This document shows, piece after piece, positions 1-8,150 of a DNA stretch of 22,703 nt. Both the position numbers and the translations under genes were made by a program. The notes under the pieces are model-generated. The model was not told where the DNA came from. It searched no databases and worked only from the letters and a program-made list of their open reading frames with translations. The first letter of the stretch is position 1. Each line of letters starts with the position of its first letter. This DNA comes from an uncultured Lachnospiraceae bacterium (GTDB taxonomy: Bacteria; Bacillota; Clostridia; Lachnospirales; Lachnospiraceae), in contig CAMALD010000002.1 of assembly GCA_945836355.1 (NCBI GenBank), positions 1 through 22,703 of the forward strand, in the 5' to 3' direction.

Positions 1-1
1 A

Positions 2-2485
2 TATAAGTCTGCTAACGGTGGGATTTATGTATATGCAAAGAGTCTTTGCGCAAAGCTGGGATTTACGTACAAGAATTTGGGAAACGGGAAATTCACCATT
101 TCCAAAAACAGCAGCTGTTATCTGAAATATCAGAAGGGTATGAAGACTTATACCTATACGAGGAACAGTAAGAGCACCGGCAAGACATCGAAGTTTGCAA
201 CGCATCTTTCTTCCGGAATTTATTCCGTGTATTGCGCAACATTAAGCAATCTGTGTTACTACAAGTATTTCAACGCGGCAGCAATTCAGGACGATACATA
301 TAAAAATGCGGGTTATGCCGGCGTTATCTGTTATAGCCGTAAACGTACAGTGGTTCAGACACCGAATTCCTGGGATGTATCCAATGCAAATGCTCTGGGG
401 CTTAACAGAGATCAGAATGAAAATAATCAGGAGAGCGGCAGCACGCAGGACGACCAGCTTAAACAGGAGCAGGCAGAGAAAGAAGCTACCGTTATCGAGA
501 CGATGGTGAAGGGCAGCAGCTATGCCAAACTGACTGCCGGTGCCGGTACGGCATATCAGGATGGTCAGGACATTGCGCTGGGCTTGTCTACCTTTGGAAT
601 CAACCGGACAGGCGGCGCAACGGTATTGAATCATCCGAACGGTATTGCCTCAGACGGAAAGCATTTTTATATCTGTGACACCTGGAACAACCGGGTACTT
701 TGCTATAATTCGCTGCCGGGTACGGGAACGAAACCGGATTTTGTGTTGGGACAGGCCGATTTCAACTCTGCCACTGCAGGATATGGATTGAATCAGATGA
801 ACTGGCCGGTGGGCATAGCAACCGACGGAACGCGCCTTTATGTGGCGGATGCACATAATAACCGGATTCTGGTATGGAACAGCCTTCCTTCAAAGAGCGG
901 ACAGTCCGCCGACTGGGTCATAAATTTAATTGATTCTGATGCCGGTGCTCCGTTAGACCGAGAATTGCTTTGGCCGTGGGCAGTCTGGACCAATGGGAAA
1001 AAGCTCATTGTGACAGGTACCGTGAATGGAAAGGTGCTGATCTGGAACAGTTTACCTGGCAGCAGTGCGGATGAGCCGGATTTGGTTCTGAATACCGGCG
1101 GAACGCCGCGTACCATTATCACGGATGGGGAAAGTTATCTTTTAGTCGGCGATCATAATATAGAGACCGCAAATGGTTCTGAGGCGGGAACGAGGGTATG
1201 GACGAGTTTTCCTACCAGCAGCAGTCAGAAACAGGATTTTGTGTTGTCCGGCACCAGTAAGGGCGGATGTCAGTTGTCGGATGGCAGGATTGTCCTGTTT
1301 GGTGATGCAAATATCGATTTCTATTCGGGAAAGCCTACCGGCTCCGACTGGAAGCCAAGTATGACCATCAGCGGAGGAATCAAAGATCCTGACGATGATG
1401 ACACCTACTATTTTTACAACGGGGGAGATTTTAACCAGGTGATTGAAGCCGGCGGCAGGTTGTATGTCTGCTGTTACAATGGAAATAAAGTAGTGGGATT
1501 TCAGACGATTCCGACAAAAGCCACGGCAAAACCGGACATCGTGATCGGAGGCTCGGATAAGAATGAGGAAGTATTGCTCAATCACCATGTATACCAGAAT
1601 CTGAAACCGGATACCGATGGACAGAAGCTGGTGGCTACCGATGATTTTAACGGTTATCTTTTAATCTGGGATACGCTGCCGGGTGAAGATAAAGCAGAGC
1701 CAACCTATGCCATGAAGCTGTACCACTTTTGCCCGTGGGATTGTGATTTGTACGCTGGAAAGCTGGTTATTGCAGGTAAGGGATACCAGGGAGGAAAGCT
1801 GGCTATCTGGAACAGTGTTCCTACAACGAAAAAAGCACCGGATTACTATTATAACGGTTCTGTCGGAACGGTTCAGGTTCAGGATATTGTCGGCGTAGCG
1901 ATGGATGACCAGTATTTATATGTGGCAGACAGGAGTGCCGGAAAAACCTATGTATTTAAGGGCATTCCTACGGAATCCAGCAAGCCTCTGTATACCCTTA
2001 ATCATGCCGGAATCCTGAATGCGGATAATGGAAAACTGACCATTGCAGATGAATCGGCATGGATTTATGATATTGCAAAGCTGGCATCAGGGGATAAATC
2101 CGTGATTAATCTGAACGAAGCCTATATAAGCACGTTTGACGAAAGCGGCAGTCTGACGAAAGAGAAGCGGTCATTGACCTCGGTGCAGGAGGTAATCGTA
2201 GGAACTGACGGAGAACTGATTCTGTCTGAAATGAACTGGAACCAGGTGCTGTACTGGGATAGCATAGAGGATGCAGTGGCAGGCAAAAAACCGGTGGTGC
2301 TGGGCTTTAGCGATAAGAACTATACCAATAGGGAATTGGGAGTAAGCTCTAACCAAACTACCGTGGTGGTTCACCCTAGTGAAAGTACCATGTATATGCA
2401 GTCGGGACTTGCCTATGATGGAATGAATCTGTGGGTTGGAGAGTTCAAATTCAGCAGTAGACTCGTCTTATTTAGAAAACAGTGA
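2..2485 (+). CDS. NHL-repeat beta-propeller protein, probably exported (5' truncated)
   Basis: The reading frame is open from the left edge, so the true start and any signal peptide lie outside the window. The TTG at 77 is simply an internal codon. About 827 residues are visible. The first ~110 resemble a copper-amine-oxidase-N-like 'stalk' domain: a GIYVYAKSLCAKLGF stretch, then GKFTISK, then a second YSVYCATLSNLCYY stretch. A charged Q/E-rich linker follows at roughly 420-510 nt. The rest is a beta-propeller with NHL-type units such as HPNGIASDGKHFYICDTWNN and LYVADAHNNRILVWNSLP. About ten units carry an aromatic-x-S/T-hydrophobic-P motif followed by a PD-V/I-hydrophobic motif. No catalytic residues, LPXTG or C-terminal anchor are visible. 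Such propellers usually mediate binding; the ligand is unknown. The next gene, also exported, starts 89 bp downstream. Family assignment is fairly secure; function is not. Confidence 0.75.
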   Translation, partial: YKSANGGIYVYAKSLCAKLGFTYKNLGNGKFTISKNSSCYLKYQKGMKTYTYTRNSKSTGKTSKFATHLSSGIYSVYCATLSNLCYYKYFNAAAIQDDTYKNAGYAGVICYSRKRTVVQTPNSWDVSNANALGLNRDQNENNQESGSTQDDQLKQEQAEKEATVIETMVKGSSYAKLTAGAGTAYQDGQDIALGLSTFGINRTGGATVLNHPNGIASDGKHFYICDTWNNRVLCYNSLPGTGTKPDFVLGQADFNSATAGYGLNQMNWPVGIATDGTRLYVADAHNNRILVWNSLPSKSGQSADWVINLIDSDAGAPLDRELLWPWAVWTNGKKLIVTGTVNGKVLIWNSLPGSSADEPDLVLNTGGTPRTIITDGESYLLVGDHNIETANGSEAGTRVWTSFPTSSSQKQDFVLSGTSKGGCQLSDGRIVLFGDANIDFYSGKPTGSDWKPSMTISGGIKDPDDDDTYYFYNGGDFNQVIEAGGRLYVCCYNGNKVVGFQTIPTKATAKPDIVIGGSDKNEEVLLNHHVYQNLKPDTDGQKLVATDDFNGYLLIWDTLPGEDKAEPTYAMKLYHFCPWDCDLYAGKLVIAGKGYQGGKLAIWNSVPTTKKAPDYYYNGSVGTVQVQDIVGVAMDDQYLYVADRSAGKTYVFKGIPTESSKPLYTLNHAGILNADNGKLTIADESAWIYDIAKLASGDKSVINLNEAYISTFDESGSLTKEKRSLTSVQEVIVGTDGELILSEMNWNQVLYWDSIEDAVAGKKPVVLGFSDKNYTNRELGVSSNQTTVVVHPSESTMYMQSGLAYDGMNLWVGEFKFSSRLVLFRKQ

Positions 2486-2500
2486 CATAAAACAGCACAC

Positions 2501-2537
2501 AGCGGATCTCTGAGGGGGTTGCAATCGGGGATCCGCT
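2501..2537 (+). repeat. 8-bp inverted repeat between the propeller and beta-helix genes
   Basis: AGCGGATC at 2501-2508 pairs perfectly with GATCCGCT at 2530-2537 around a 21-nt G-rich loop. No T-run follows, so it is not a convincing intrinsic terminator. In RNA it could be a processing or stability hairpin, because the downstream ribosome binding site lies only ~27 nt further on. Confidence 0.45.
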
Positions 2538-2574
2538 CATGTATTTTATCAACGCTATACTACGGAGGGAAAGT

Positions 2575-4923
2575 ATGAAGGGAAAGAGATTTTACTATCT
2601 GACAGTTTTATGCGTTTGCGTGATGCTGGGCTTAAGTCTATCCGGGCTGCAGGTGAAAGCGGGCGGCAGCTATGAGATTAACGTGAGTGCAGGCAGCAGC
2701 GCCAAGGATATTCAGAGCTATCTGGATTTGAATGCCGGCGGGACATATCAGGAGCTGGTGCTTAAGTTTGCGGCTGGCACCTATGAGCTTGACCGGTCGC
2801 TTTACATATATTCCAATACCACGATCAAGGCGGATGCAAACGCACACTTTATCAAGCAGAAAGCGAACGGCGCCATGCTGGAGGCAAAGCTGGTAAATGA
2901 TAAGGGGGGCTACGGCAATTGTCACGATATTGTGATCGACGGAGGAATCTGGGACAGTAAGCCGATTCAGGGCAATCCGGAGGGCACGGAGTCCTTTCGT
3001 TTCATTCACTGTAAAAACGTCACGGTAAAAAATCTGACCGTGTGCAATGTGCCGGAGGGCAGTCACCTGATTGTTTTTGCGGGCACCTCGGACATTCTGG
3101 TCGATAACTGCACATTCTACGGCTACGGCGTAAAGAATTCGTCTGCTCAGGTCGCAAAAGAAGCGATTCAGCTGGATATTGCGCATGATGTAACCATAGT
3201 GCCGACCTTCCAGGAGGTGGCATGGGATGATCTTCCGTGCAGGAATGTGACCATCACCAACTGTGATTTTCATGATTATTCAAGGGCCTTTGGCAGCCAT
3301 ACCGCAATAAAAGGAATCTACCATGATAATGTGGTTTTTCGTGATAACAGGATTACGTCCATGTCCGATACGGCGGTAAAGCTGTTTAATTACACCAATG
3401 CCGTGGTCAGCGGCAATACGATTGACGGCTGTATTGAAGGGATTTTGGTGTACACCGATATGGAGGAGCTTACGGATGAAGCTTATCTCACTCCGCTTCA
3501 GGCGCAGGAGTGCAGGATGGCTGAGGACTACAAGATTTCGATTGAAGGCAATACCATTCGCAATGTTAAAACCTCGGAAAGTACCTGGGGAGATGGCATC
3601 CGCGTGATTGGCAGCAGCAGCCTGCCGATATGCGGAGTGGCAATCAGCGGCAATAGCATTTCGGATATAGCGCGGTACGGTATATTTGCGACAGCTGCTC
3701 CTTTCCTGACGGTCAAAGAGAATACCATTCAAAATACCGGTGAACATGCGGTGCTGATTAGTAAAAACAGTACGGACGCATCGGTTACCGGGAATATCAT
3801 TCGTGCTACGAAGAAGTCGGGCATTGCAATTTATACAGCATCGGACCGTGCGCTTGTGTACGGCAACGAGATTAGTGAGCCGATGGAGGCGGGTATTTAC
3901 CTATATGACAATGTCTGCAACTGTGTGGTAGGTCTGGACACTGAAAATTTTAATACGATAACAAAGCCGGGCACGGCAGGCGTGTATATTACGGGGACCT
4001 GTTCCGGAAACAGCGTTTCCAATAACAGGATTGACAGCCCGGCAAAGACAGGCATCTGGGTATACAAGTCCAAGAAAAACACGATTGCCGACAATACAAT
4101 CCTTTCACCGGCGGAGAATGGTATCCATGTGACCGAGACCAGCACTTCGACGGTTATCCGTGGAAATTCGATTCAGAAGGCGGGAAAGTGCGGAATCTGG
4201 GTATCGTCTTCCCAGAGCTGTAAAATATCGGGCAACAAGATTACTTCTCCGAAGGAGGAGGGAATCAATCTCAATACCAAGAGTAAAAAGGCGGTCGTTG
4301 AGAAAAACACCGTCAGCTCCAGCGGAGGTCATGGCATCTGGATTTCCGGAAGCACTCTCTGTTCCGTTACCTACAATACCATCAATAAATACGGTACTGC
4401 CGGGGATAAATGCTACGGAATCGGGCTCTTCCAGTCCGGTGGCACCGGCACGAGCAGGGTAGGGGTAAAGAACAACACGATTACCGGTGATGCAAAAAAG
4501 ACGCTGAATGACGGAATACGTGTGAGCAATTCGAATTATGTCACATTAAGCTACAATACCATCAAAAATGCAGGTGGGTGCGGTGCATATGTTTATATGA
4601 GCAGATGCAGCAATCTTTCCTACAATAAGATAACCACACCGGCCCAGAAGGGAATCTATGTTACCACAGCCTGTGACAAGGCAACCATCAGCAAGAATAC
4701 CGTAACCAAACCGAAGGATGCGGCAATCATGACGTATCAGGCGGCAAATTCCAAGGTCAACAGCAATACGGTGACAGTTGCGGGGGATGTGACCGGTATC
4801 CGCATCAGCGCGTCCGACGGCACGACCGTCAGCTACAACAAGGTATCCGGCGCGGCAGCTAATAATGCCATCCGGATTACCGGCTCCGAGAACTGTGTAA
4901 ACAGAAAAAATGGGGCTAACTAG
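2575..4923 (+). CDS. Secreted parallel beta-helix repeat protein
   Basis: This 782-residue protein is translated from the ATG at 2575, which has GGAGGG six bases upstream. An ATG at 2539 is in frame but has no ribosome binding site and would spoil the signal peptide. The N-terminus is a classic signal peptide: MKGKRF, a hydrophobic run of about 20 residues, then cleavage near VKA-GG. Residues ~50-780 are right-handed parallel beta-helix (PbH1/NosD-like) with coils of ~22-25 residues marked by recurring G-N-x-I and GI-x-V/I patterns, for example GNTIRNV, KTGIWVYKS, NGIHVTE and CGIWVSSS. The fold is shared by pectate-lyase-like polysaccharide lyases, epimerases and adhesins. I see no recognisable catalytic set, carbohydrate-binding module, LPXTG or S-layer domain. 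It could act on or bind a glycan outside the cell, but that is inference. It may be cotranscribed with the preceding propeller gene. Confidence 0.8.
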   Translation: MKGKRFYYLTVLCVCVMLGLSLSGLQVKAGGSYEINVSAGSSAKDIQSYLDLNAGGTYQELVLKFAAGTYELDRSLYIYSNTTIKADANAHFIKQKANGAMLEAKLVNDKGGYGNCHDIVIDGGIWDSKPIQGNPEGTESFRFIHCKNVTVKNLTVCNVPEGSHLIVFAGTSDILVDNCTFYGYGVKNSSAQVAKEAIQLDIAHDVTIVPTFQEVAWDDLPCRNVTITNCDFHDYSRAFGSHTAIKGIYHDNVVFRDNRITSMSDTAVKLFNYTNAVVSGNTIDGCIEGILVYTDMEELTDEAYLTPLQAQECRMAEDYKISIEGNTIRNVKTSESTWGDGIRVIGSSSLPICGVAISGNSISDIARYGIFATAAPFLTVKENTIQNTGEHAVLISKNSTDASVTGNIIRATKKSGIAIYTASDRALVYGNEISEPMEAGIYLYDNVCNCVVGLDTENFNTITKPGTAGVYITGTCSGNSVSNNRIDSPAKTGIWVYKSKKNTIADNTILSPAENGIHVTETSTSTVIRGNSIQKAGKCGIWVSSSQSCKISGNKITSPKEEGINLNTKSKKAVVEKNTVSSSGGHGIWISGSTLCSVTYNTINKYGTAGDKCYGIGLFQSGGTGTSRVGVKNNTITGDAKKTLNDGIRVSNSNYVTLSYNTIKNAGGCGAYVYMSRCSNLSYNKITTPAQKGIYVTTACDKATISKNTVTKPKDAAIMTYQAANSKVNSNTVTVAGDVTGIRISASDGTTVSYNKVSGAAANNAIRITGSENCVNRKNGAN

Positions 4924-5016
4924 GAAACTGTCATAAATAAAAAGCTCGTAGTGAAGTGAAAAGCTCATGATTAGCGGGCAAGGTAATTATTACAAAAAGA
5001 AAAATAAGAAAACAAA

Positions 5017-5047
5017 AAACAGCCGGGCTAAGAAGGTCCGGCTGTTT
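5017..5047 (-). terminator. Shared convergent terminator, beta-helix gene / HD-GYP gene
   Basis: A perfect 10-bp stem (5017-5026 with 5038-5047, core ACAGCCGG/CCGGCTGT) is followed on the - strand by a T-rich tract (TTTTTT then GTTTTC). This makes a strong intrinsic terminator for the HD-GYP gene. On the + strand the tract is only TTT, so it would terminate the beta-helix transcript less well. The remaining 4924-5016 stretch is A-rich and shows no gene. Confidence 0.85.
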
Positions 5048-5053
5048 CCATGC

Positions 5054-6145
5054 TTACAAAATTGCTTCGATATATAAACCCGGTTCACGCGAGAGGTCGA
5101 TAAAACGGCTGCCCACCTGAATGACCGGACGGGAAAGGATGGTCTGGTTCATCATGACAATCTCGCCTATAGATTGATTGCTAAGGCGCACGGTATTGTG
5201 CAGATAGGTCTGGTTGACATGCTCTAAAAATGTCATAACTGCGCGCGTGTCATATTTGGCAAGCCCTTCGGATTCAAAAATACTGATCACTTCAAACGGG
5301 CATAGCGGTCCGCGATATACACGGGCTGATGTCATAGCGTCATAAACATCCGCAATCATGACAATTTTGGCAAAGCGGTCAATCTGATTACCCTTTATTC
5401 CCATCGGGTATCCGCTGCCATCGCAGCGCTCGTGATGCATCATTGCGGTCATCTGGACATGGATATTTGCATTCTGGGCACGCAGAATATTGTAACCGCG
5501 CACTGAATGTGTTTTGATCGTGGCATATTCCTCTTCGGTAAGCCTGCCCGGTTTGTGGATGATTTCATGCGGAATTATTATCTTGCCGATGTCATGCATC
5601 AAACCGCAAAGAATCAGAGTATCCAGCTCCTGACGGGTGAAATTCATCCAGCGGCCCAGAACACATGAAATCAGTGCAACATTGATACTGTGCAGATAGG
5701 TTTCATCATCATAGTTGCGCATGCTGTGCAGCATATCAAATATGTGCATACCGTTTCTGGCACAGGACATCACGGAGTTTACTTCACTTATCATCTCATC
5801 CTCATTGATCTTCTGATTCTGTTCAACTATGTTGTTAAAGCACTGGTGCAGATGTTCGGTTGACTTGGCAAGAGCGGAGCTGAATAGTTTAAATTCATTG
5901 GTCTTCTTTATCTTTTGGGAATATGGCTCAGTCTGGTAGGCAACAGGAGCCACCGGCTCATCCGGAGTGTCATCATCCACCTCAATGGTAATCTGGTGAA
6001 TCGAATAAAATTTTAAACGTGTAATGACCTTATCTGTCACTGCAGTGGCGGCAGAAATAATCAATTGACCGCTTGGGGTATAGACATCGTCTGCGATTTT
6101 CATGCCGGGAGCTGCCTGGCTTGTTAAGATGCGCTGCTTTTTCAT
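5054..6145 (-). CDS. HD-GYP domain protein, predicted cyclic-di-GMP phosphodiesterase
   Basis: This is a 363-residue cytoplasmic protein without membrane segments. The ATG at 6145 is preceded by GGAGAT six bases upstream; an in-frame TTG four codons earlier overlaps that site and is rejected. Residues 1-56 form the N-terminal domain common in clostridial HD-GYP proteins (AAPGMKIADDVYTPSGQLI). After an acidic/proline linker and a helical segment, the HD-GYP domain spans ~145-315. The metal and catalytic motifs are complete: H152, HD at 184-185 in LMHDIGK, H213 (KTHS), HH at 237-238, DGSGYP at 242-247 and D266 in ADVYDA. Family members hydrolyse cyclic-di-GMP to GMP and so affect motility and adhesion. 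No receiver or sensor domain is fused, so the input signal is unknown. It is transcribed divergently from the trp operon from its own strong promoter. Confidence 0.9.
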   Translation of the reverse strand: MKKQRILTSQAAPGMKIADDVYTPSGQLIISAATAVTDKVITRLKFYSIHQITIEVDDDTPDEPVAPVAYQTEPYSQKIKKTNEFKLFSSALAKSTEHLHQCFNNIVEQNQKINEDEMISEVNSVMSCARNGMHIFDMLHSMRNYDDETYLHSINVALISCVLGRWMNFTRQELDTLILCGLMHDIGKIIIPHEIIHKPGRLTEEEYATIKTHSVRGYNILRAQNANIHVQMTAMMHHERCDGSGYPMGIKGNQIDRFAKIVMIADVYDAMTSARVYRGPLCPFEVISIFESEGLAKYDTRAVMTFLEHVNQTYLHNTVRLSNQSIGEIVMMNQTILSRPVIQVGSRFIDLSREPGLYIEAIL

Positions 6146-6191
6146 AAATATCTCCAATCAGGGTTGGAAAACCAGTTAGTTTGATAGTTTC

Positions 6192-6220
6192 ATTATAAAA
6201 AAAAATATAAAAAAAGTCAA
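6192..6220 (-). promoter_or_regulatory. Sigma-A promoter of the HD-GYP gene
   Basis: Read on the - strand, -35 TTGACT (6220-6215) and -10 TATAAT (6197-6192) are separated by exactly 17 bp of T-rich DNA. The start codon is about 45 bp downstream of the -10. Its -35 box is only 8 bp from the -35 box of the divergent trp promoter. Confidence 0.8.
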
Positions 6221-6228
6221 TTTAATTA

Positions 6229-6257
6229 TTGACTTTATCGCGATGACGCATTATAAT
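6229..6257 (+). promoter_or_regulatory. Sigma-A promoter of the trp operon
   Basis: -35 TTGACT (6229-6234), a 17-bp spacer and a perfect -10 TATAAT (6252-6257) give a predicted start near 6264, immediately before the T-box leader. The consensus quality suggests strong constitutive initiation, with regulation placed downstream in the leader. Confidence 0.85.
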
Positions 6258-6263
6258 GCAGCC

Positions 6264-6538
6264 AAGATAAATTAAAACCTGTGAACAAGAGAAGTAGGTA
6301 AGGAAAACTATTCCAGAGAGCCGCAGCGGGTGAGAAGCGGTATAGCGGAACTTATTGAATGGACTTGCGAGGGCGGCTTGAAATCCATCCGGAGAGTAGA
6401 TGCCGACGGGTTCCCTGACCGTTATCAGCGGGGTGCATATGTTGGTATGTGTTTGAGTGGATGGAAACATCAAATTGGGTGGTAACGCAGAAGCAGAACG
6501 GCTTTTGTCCCTATAGTAGGGACAAGGTCGTTTTTTTT
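6264..6538 (+). promoter_or_regulatory. tRNA-Trp-responsive T-box leader of the trp operon
   Basis: The leader has the standard T-box order. An AGTA element lies near 6292, followed by the AGAG element near 6315 and a GGGTGAGAA distal-loop-like segment near 6328. The specifier region GAATGGACTT comes next. Then come GAGTAG near 6398, a stem III-like ACGG...CCGT hairpin, the T-box GGGTGGTAACGC (6477-6488) and a terminator. The specifier codon is TGG at 6360-6362, followed by A as is usual; it matches tryptophan and the downstream genes. In the family, uncharged tRNA pairs with the specifier and, through its 3' NCCA end, with the TGGN of the T-box. This stabilises an antiterminator and allows readthrough. 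The T-box departs from the common GGTACCGCG form by reading GGTAACGCA. The gene-free region 6146-6692 is explained by this leader, the two promoters and the inverted-repeat block. Confidence 0.92.
6498..6538 (+). terminator. T-box-controlled intrinsic terminator
   Basis: A long stem pairs ACGGC and TTTTGTCCCTA (from 6498) with TAGGGACAAG and GTCGT around a very short loop near 6514-6516. Eight Ts follow at 6531-6538. It lies directly after the T-box, so it is the attenuator that uncharged tRNA-Trp is expected to prevent. Confidence 0.88.
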
Positions 6539-6579
6539 GTTATATAGGAAATTGTGTTTCCCATATGACAAACTCTCCG

Positions 6580-6652
6580 GGGATGCGCACGCTTTTGCAG
6601 TGGAATTATGTCGCTGAAGCGACGCAAAAGCAGCGCCGGAATTTGCGCACCC
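6580..6652 (+). repeat. Nested inverted-repeat block between attenuator and trpE
   Basis: Three perfect inverted repeats are nested in 73 nt. TGCGCA (6584-6589) pairs with TGCGCA (6644-6649), extendable by GGG/CCC around a bulged A. GCTTTTGC (6591-6598) pairs with GCAAAAGC (6624-6631). GTCGCT (6610-6615) pairs with AGCGAC (6618-6623). A smaller GGAAA/TTTCC repeat lies at 6547-6561. The block sits after the T-box terminator and ends ~25 nt before the trpE ribosome binding site. It is not part of a standard T-box. It could be an mRNA structural element or a short palindromic intergenic repeat; the sequence alone does not decide. Confidence 0.6.
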
Positions 6653-6692
6653 GCGCCGGGCACTTCCAAGTTTTTTAAGGGAGGTATACATA

Positions 6693-8150
6693 ATGGCATT
6701 TCCAGAGTACAAAGAAGTAAAGCAATATGAAAAGGATTACAACCTGATTCCGGTCAGCCGGGAAATTTACGCGGATGTAATCACGCCGATCACACTGTTG
6801 CGCAAGCTGTCCCAGGTAGATGACCGCTTTTATCTTTTGGAAAGTGTGGAGGGCGGAAAGCGCTGGGGAAGATATTCATTTCTCGGCTTCTCACCGCTTT
6901 TGCAGCTCACCTGCAGGGATCACCGTGTAACGGTCAAAAGCGGAGCCATTGAAACGGTGGCGCAGGGTGATGGTCTGAATGTTCTGCGTGATTATCTGAA
7001 AAAATATAGGGCACCGCAGATTGAAGGACTTCCATCCTTTACCGGCGGCTTCGTCGGATATTTCTCATACGAGATGATCGGACATGCGGAGCCGAATCTG
7101 AAGCTTCCAAAGAGTGAATTCCCGGAATACGACCTGATGATGTTTGATAAGGTTATCGCATATGACCATCTGAAGCAGAAGATTATTGTGATTGCCAATT
7201 ACGCGGCGAAGGACGGCGAAAAGGGCTACCACGCAGCGGAGCTTGAGCTGGGCAAGATGATCCAGCTTGTGATGGAGGAACGGCCGCTTCCGAAGGAGGA
7301 GGCGGACAGAAAGCCCGTATTCACTTGCAATTTAAGCAAGGAAGAATATTGCGAAATGGTGGAAAAGACAAAGCAGTATATCCGGGAGGGGGACATCTTT
7401 CAGGGTGTGATTTCCAGAAAGTTTACGGCAGATTATTCCGGCAGCCTGATGAATGCGTACCGTGTACTCCGCACGACGAATCCTTCGCCGTACATGTATT
7501 TCATCCAGAGCGGTGATTTGCAGATAGCGGGGACCTCGCCGGAGACGATGGTCAAGCTGATATCCGGAAAGCTGACAACCTTTCCGGTCGCAGGTACCAG
7601 ACCGCGCGGAGTCACGAAAGCGGAGGATGACGCCCTTGAGGCTGAACTGATGCAGGATACCAAGGAGCTGGCAGAGCATAACATGCTGGTGGATCTCGCG
7701 AGAAATGACATTGGAAAAATTGCAGAGTACGGCTCGGTTGAGGTAGAAGAATACATGCAGATTCACCGCTTTTCGAAGGTTATGCACATTGCCTCGGTGG
7801 TAACCGGGCAGCTTAAAGAGGATAAAGACGGCTGTGACACGGTGGCGGCACTGCTTCCGGCGGGAACCCTCTCCGGAGCTCCGAAGTTCAGGGCCTGTGA
7901 GATTATCGCAGAGCTCGAGCCGGAGGCGCGCGGCGTGTATGGCGGTGCAATCGGGTACCTGGATTTTTCGGGAAATCTGGATGTATGTATCGCAATCCGC
8001 ACTGCAGTGAAGCTTGGCGGAAAGGTGTCGGTACAGGCGGGGGCCGGTATTGTAGCAGACAGTGTTCCCGAGAATGAGTATCAGGAATGTGCCAATAAAG
8101 CAGGGGCAGTAATGGAAGCAATCGTAAGAGCAAGTGAGGTGAATGGATAG
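6693..8150 (+). CDS. trpE: Anthranilate synthase component I
   Basis: This 485-residue enzyme converts chorismate and ammonia (delivered by TrpG) to anthranilate, the first committed step to tryptophan. The ATG at 6693 follows GGGAGG by about eight bases. The N-terminal part holds the LLES motif (residues ~48-51), known in the family for tryptophan feedback binding. The chorismate-binding domain carries GGFVGYFSYE (~119), PSPYMYF, IAGTSPETMV (~279), FPVAGTRPRG (~298), AEHNMLVDLARNDIG (~328), LPAGTLSGAPK (~389) and GAGIVADSVPENEY (~450). Length and motifs are normal, and the LLES site implies feedback inhibition as well as T-box control. Its stop codon directly abuts the trpG start, which suggests translational coupling and equal subunit synthesis. 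Confidence 0.97.
   Translation: MAFPEYKEVKQYEKDYNLIPVSREIYADVITPITLLRKLSQVDDRFYLLESVEGGKRWGRYSFLGFSPLLQLTCRDHRVTVKSGAIETVAQGDGLNVLRDYLKKYRAPQIEGLPSFTGGFVGYFSYEMIGHAEPNLKLPKSEFPEYDLMMFDKVIAYDHLKQKIIVIANYAAKDGEKGYHAAELELGKMIQLVMEERPLPKEEADRKPVFTCNLSKEEYCEMVEKTKQYIREGDIFQGVISRKFTADYSGSLMNAYRVLRTTNPSPYMYFIQSGDLQIAGTSPETMVKLISGKLTTFPVAGTRPRGVTKAEDDALEAELMQDTKELAEHNMLVDLARNDIGKIAEYGSVEVEEYMQIHRFSKVMHIASVVTGQLKEDKDGCDTVAALLPAGTLSGAPKFRACEIIAELEPEARGVYGGAIGYLDFSGNLDVCIAIRTAVKLGGKVSVQAGAGIVADSVPENEYQECANKAGAVMEAIVRASEVNG

Noticed and set aside
77..79. TTG at 77 as the start of the propeller gene
   Set aside because: The frame is open and domain-like all the way to the window edge, so this is an internal codon of a truncated gene.
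2556..2561. TATACT as a -10 box for the beta-helix gene
   Set aside because: No -35 at suitable distance, and transcription would begin inside the ribosome binding site.
6470..6712. Small open frames on the - strand across the T-box terminator and inverted-repeat block
   Set aside because: They cover RNA structural elements, lack ribosome binding sites and have no recognisable product.
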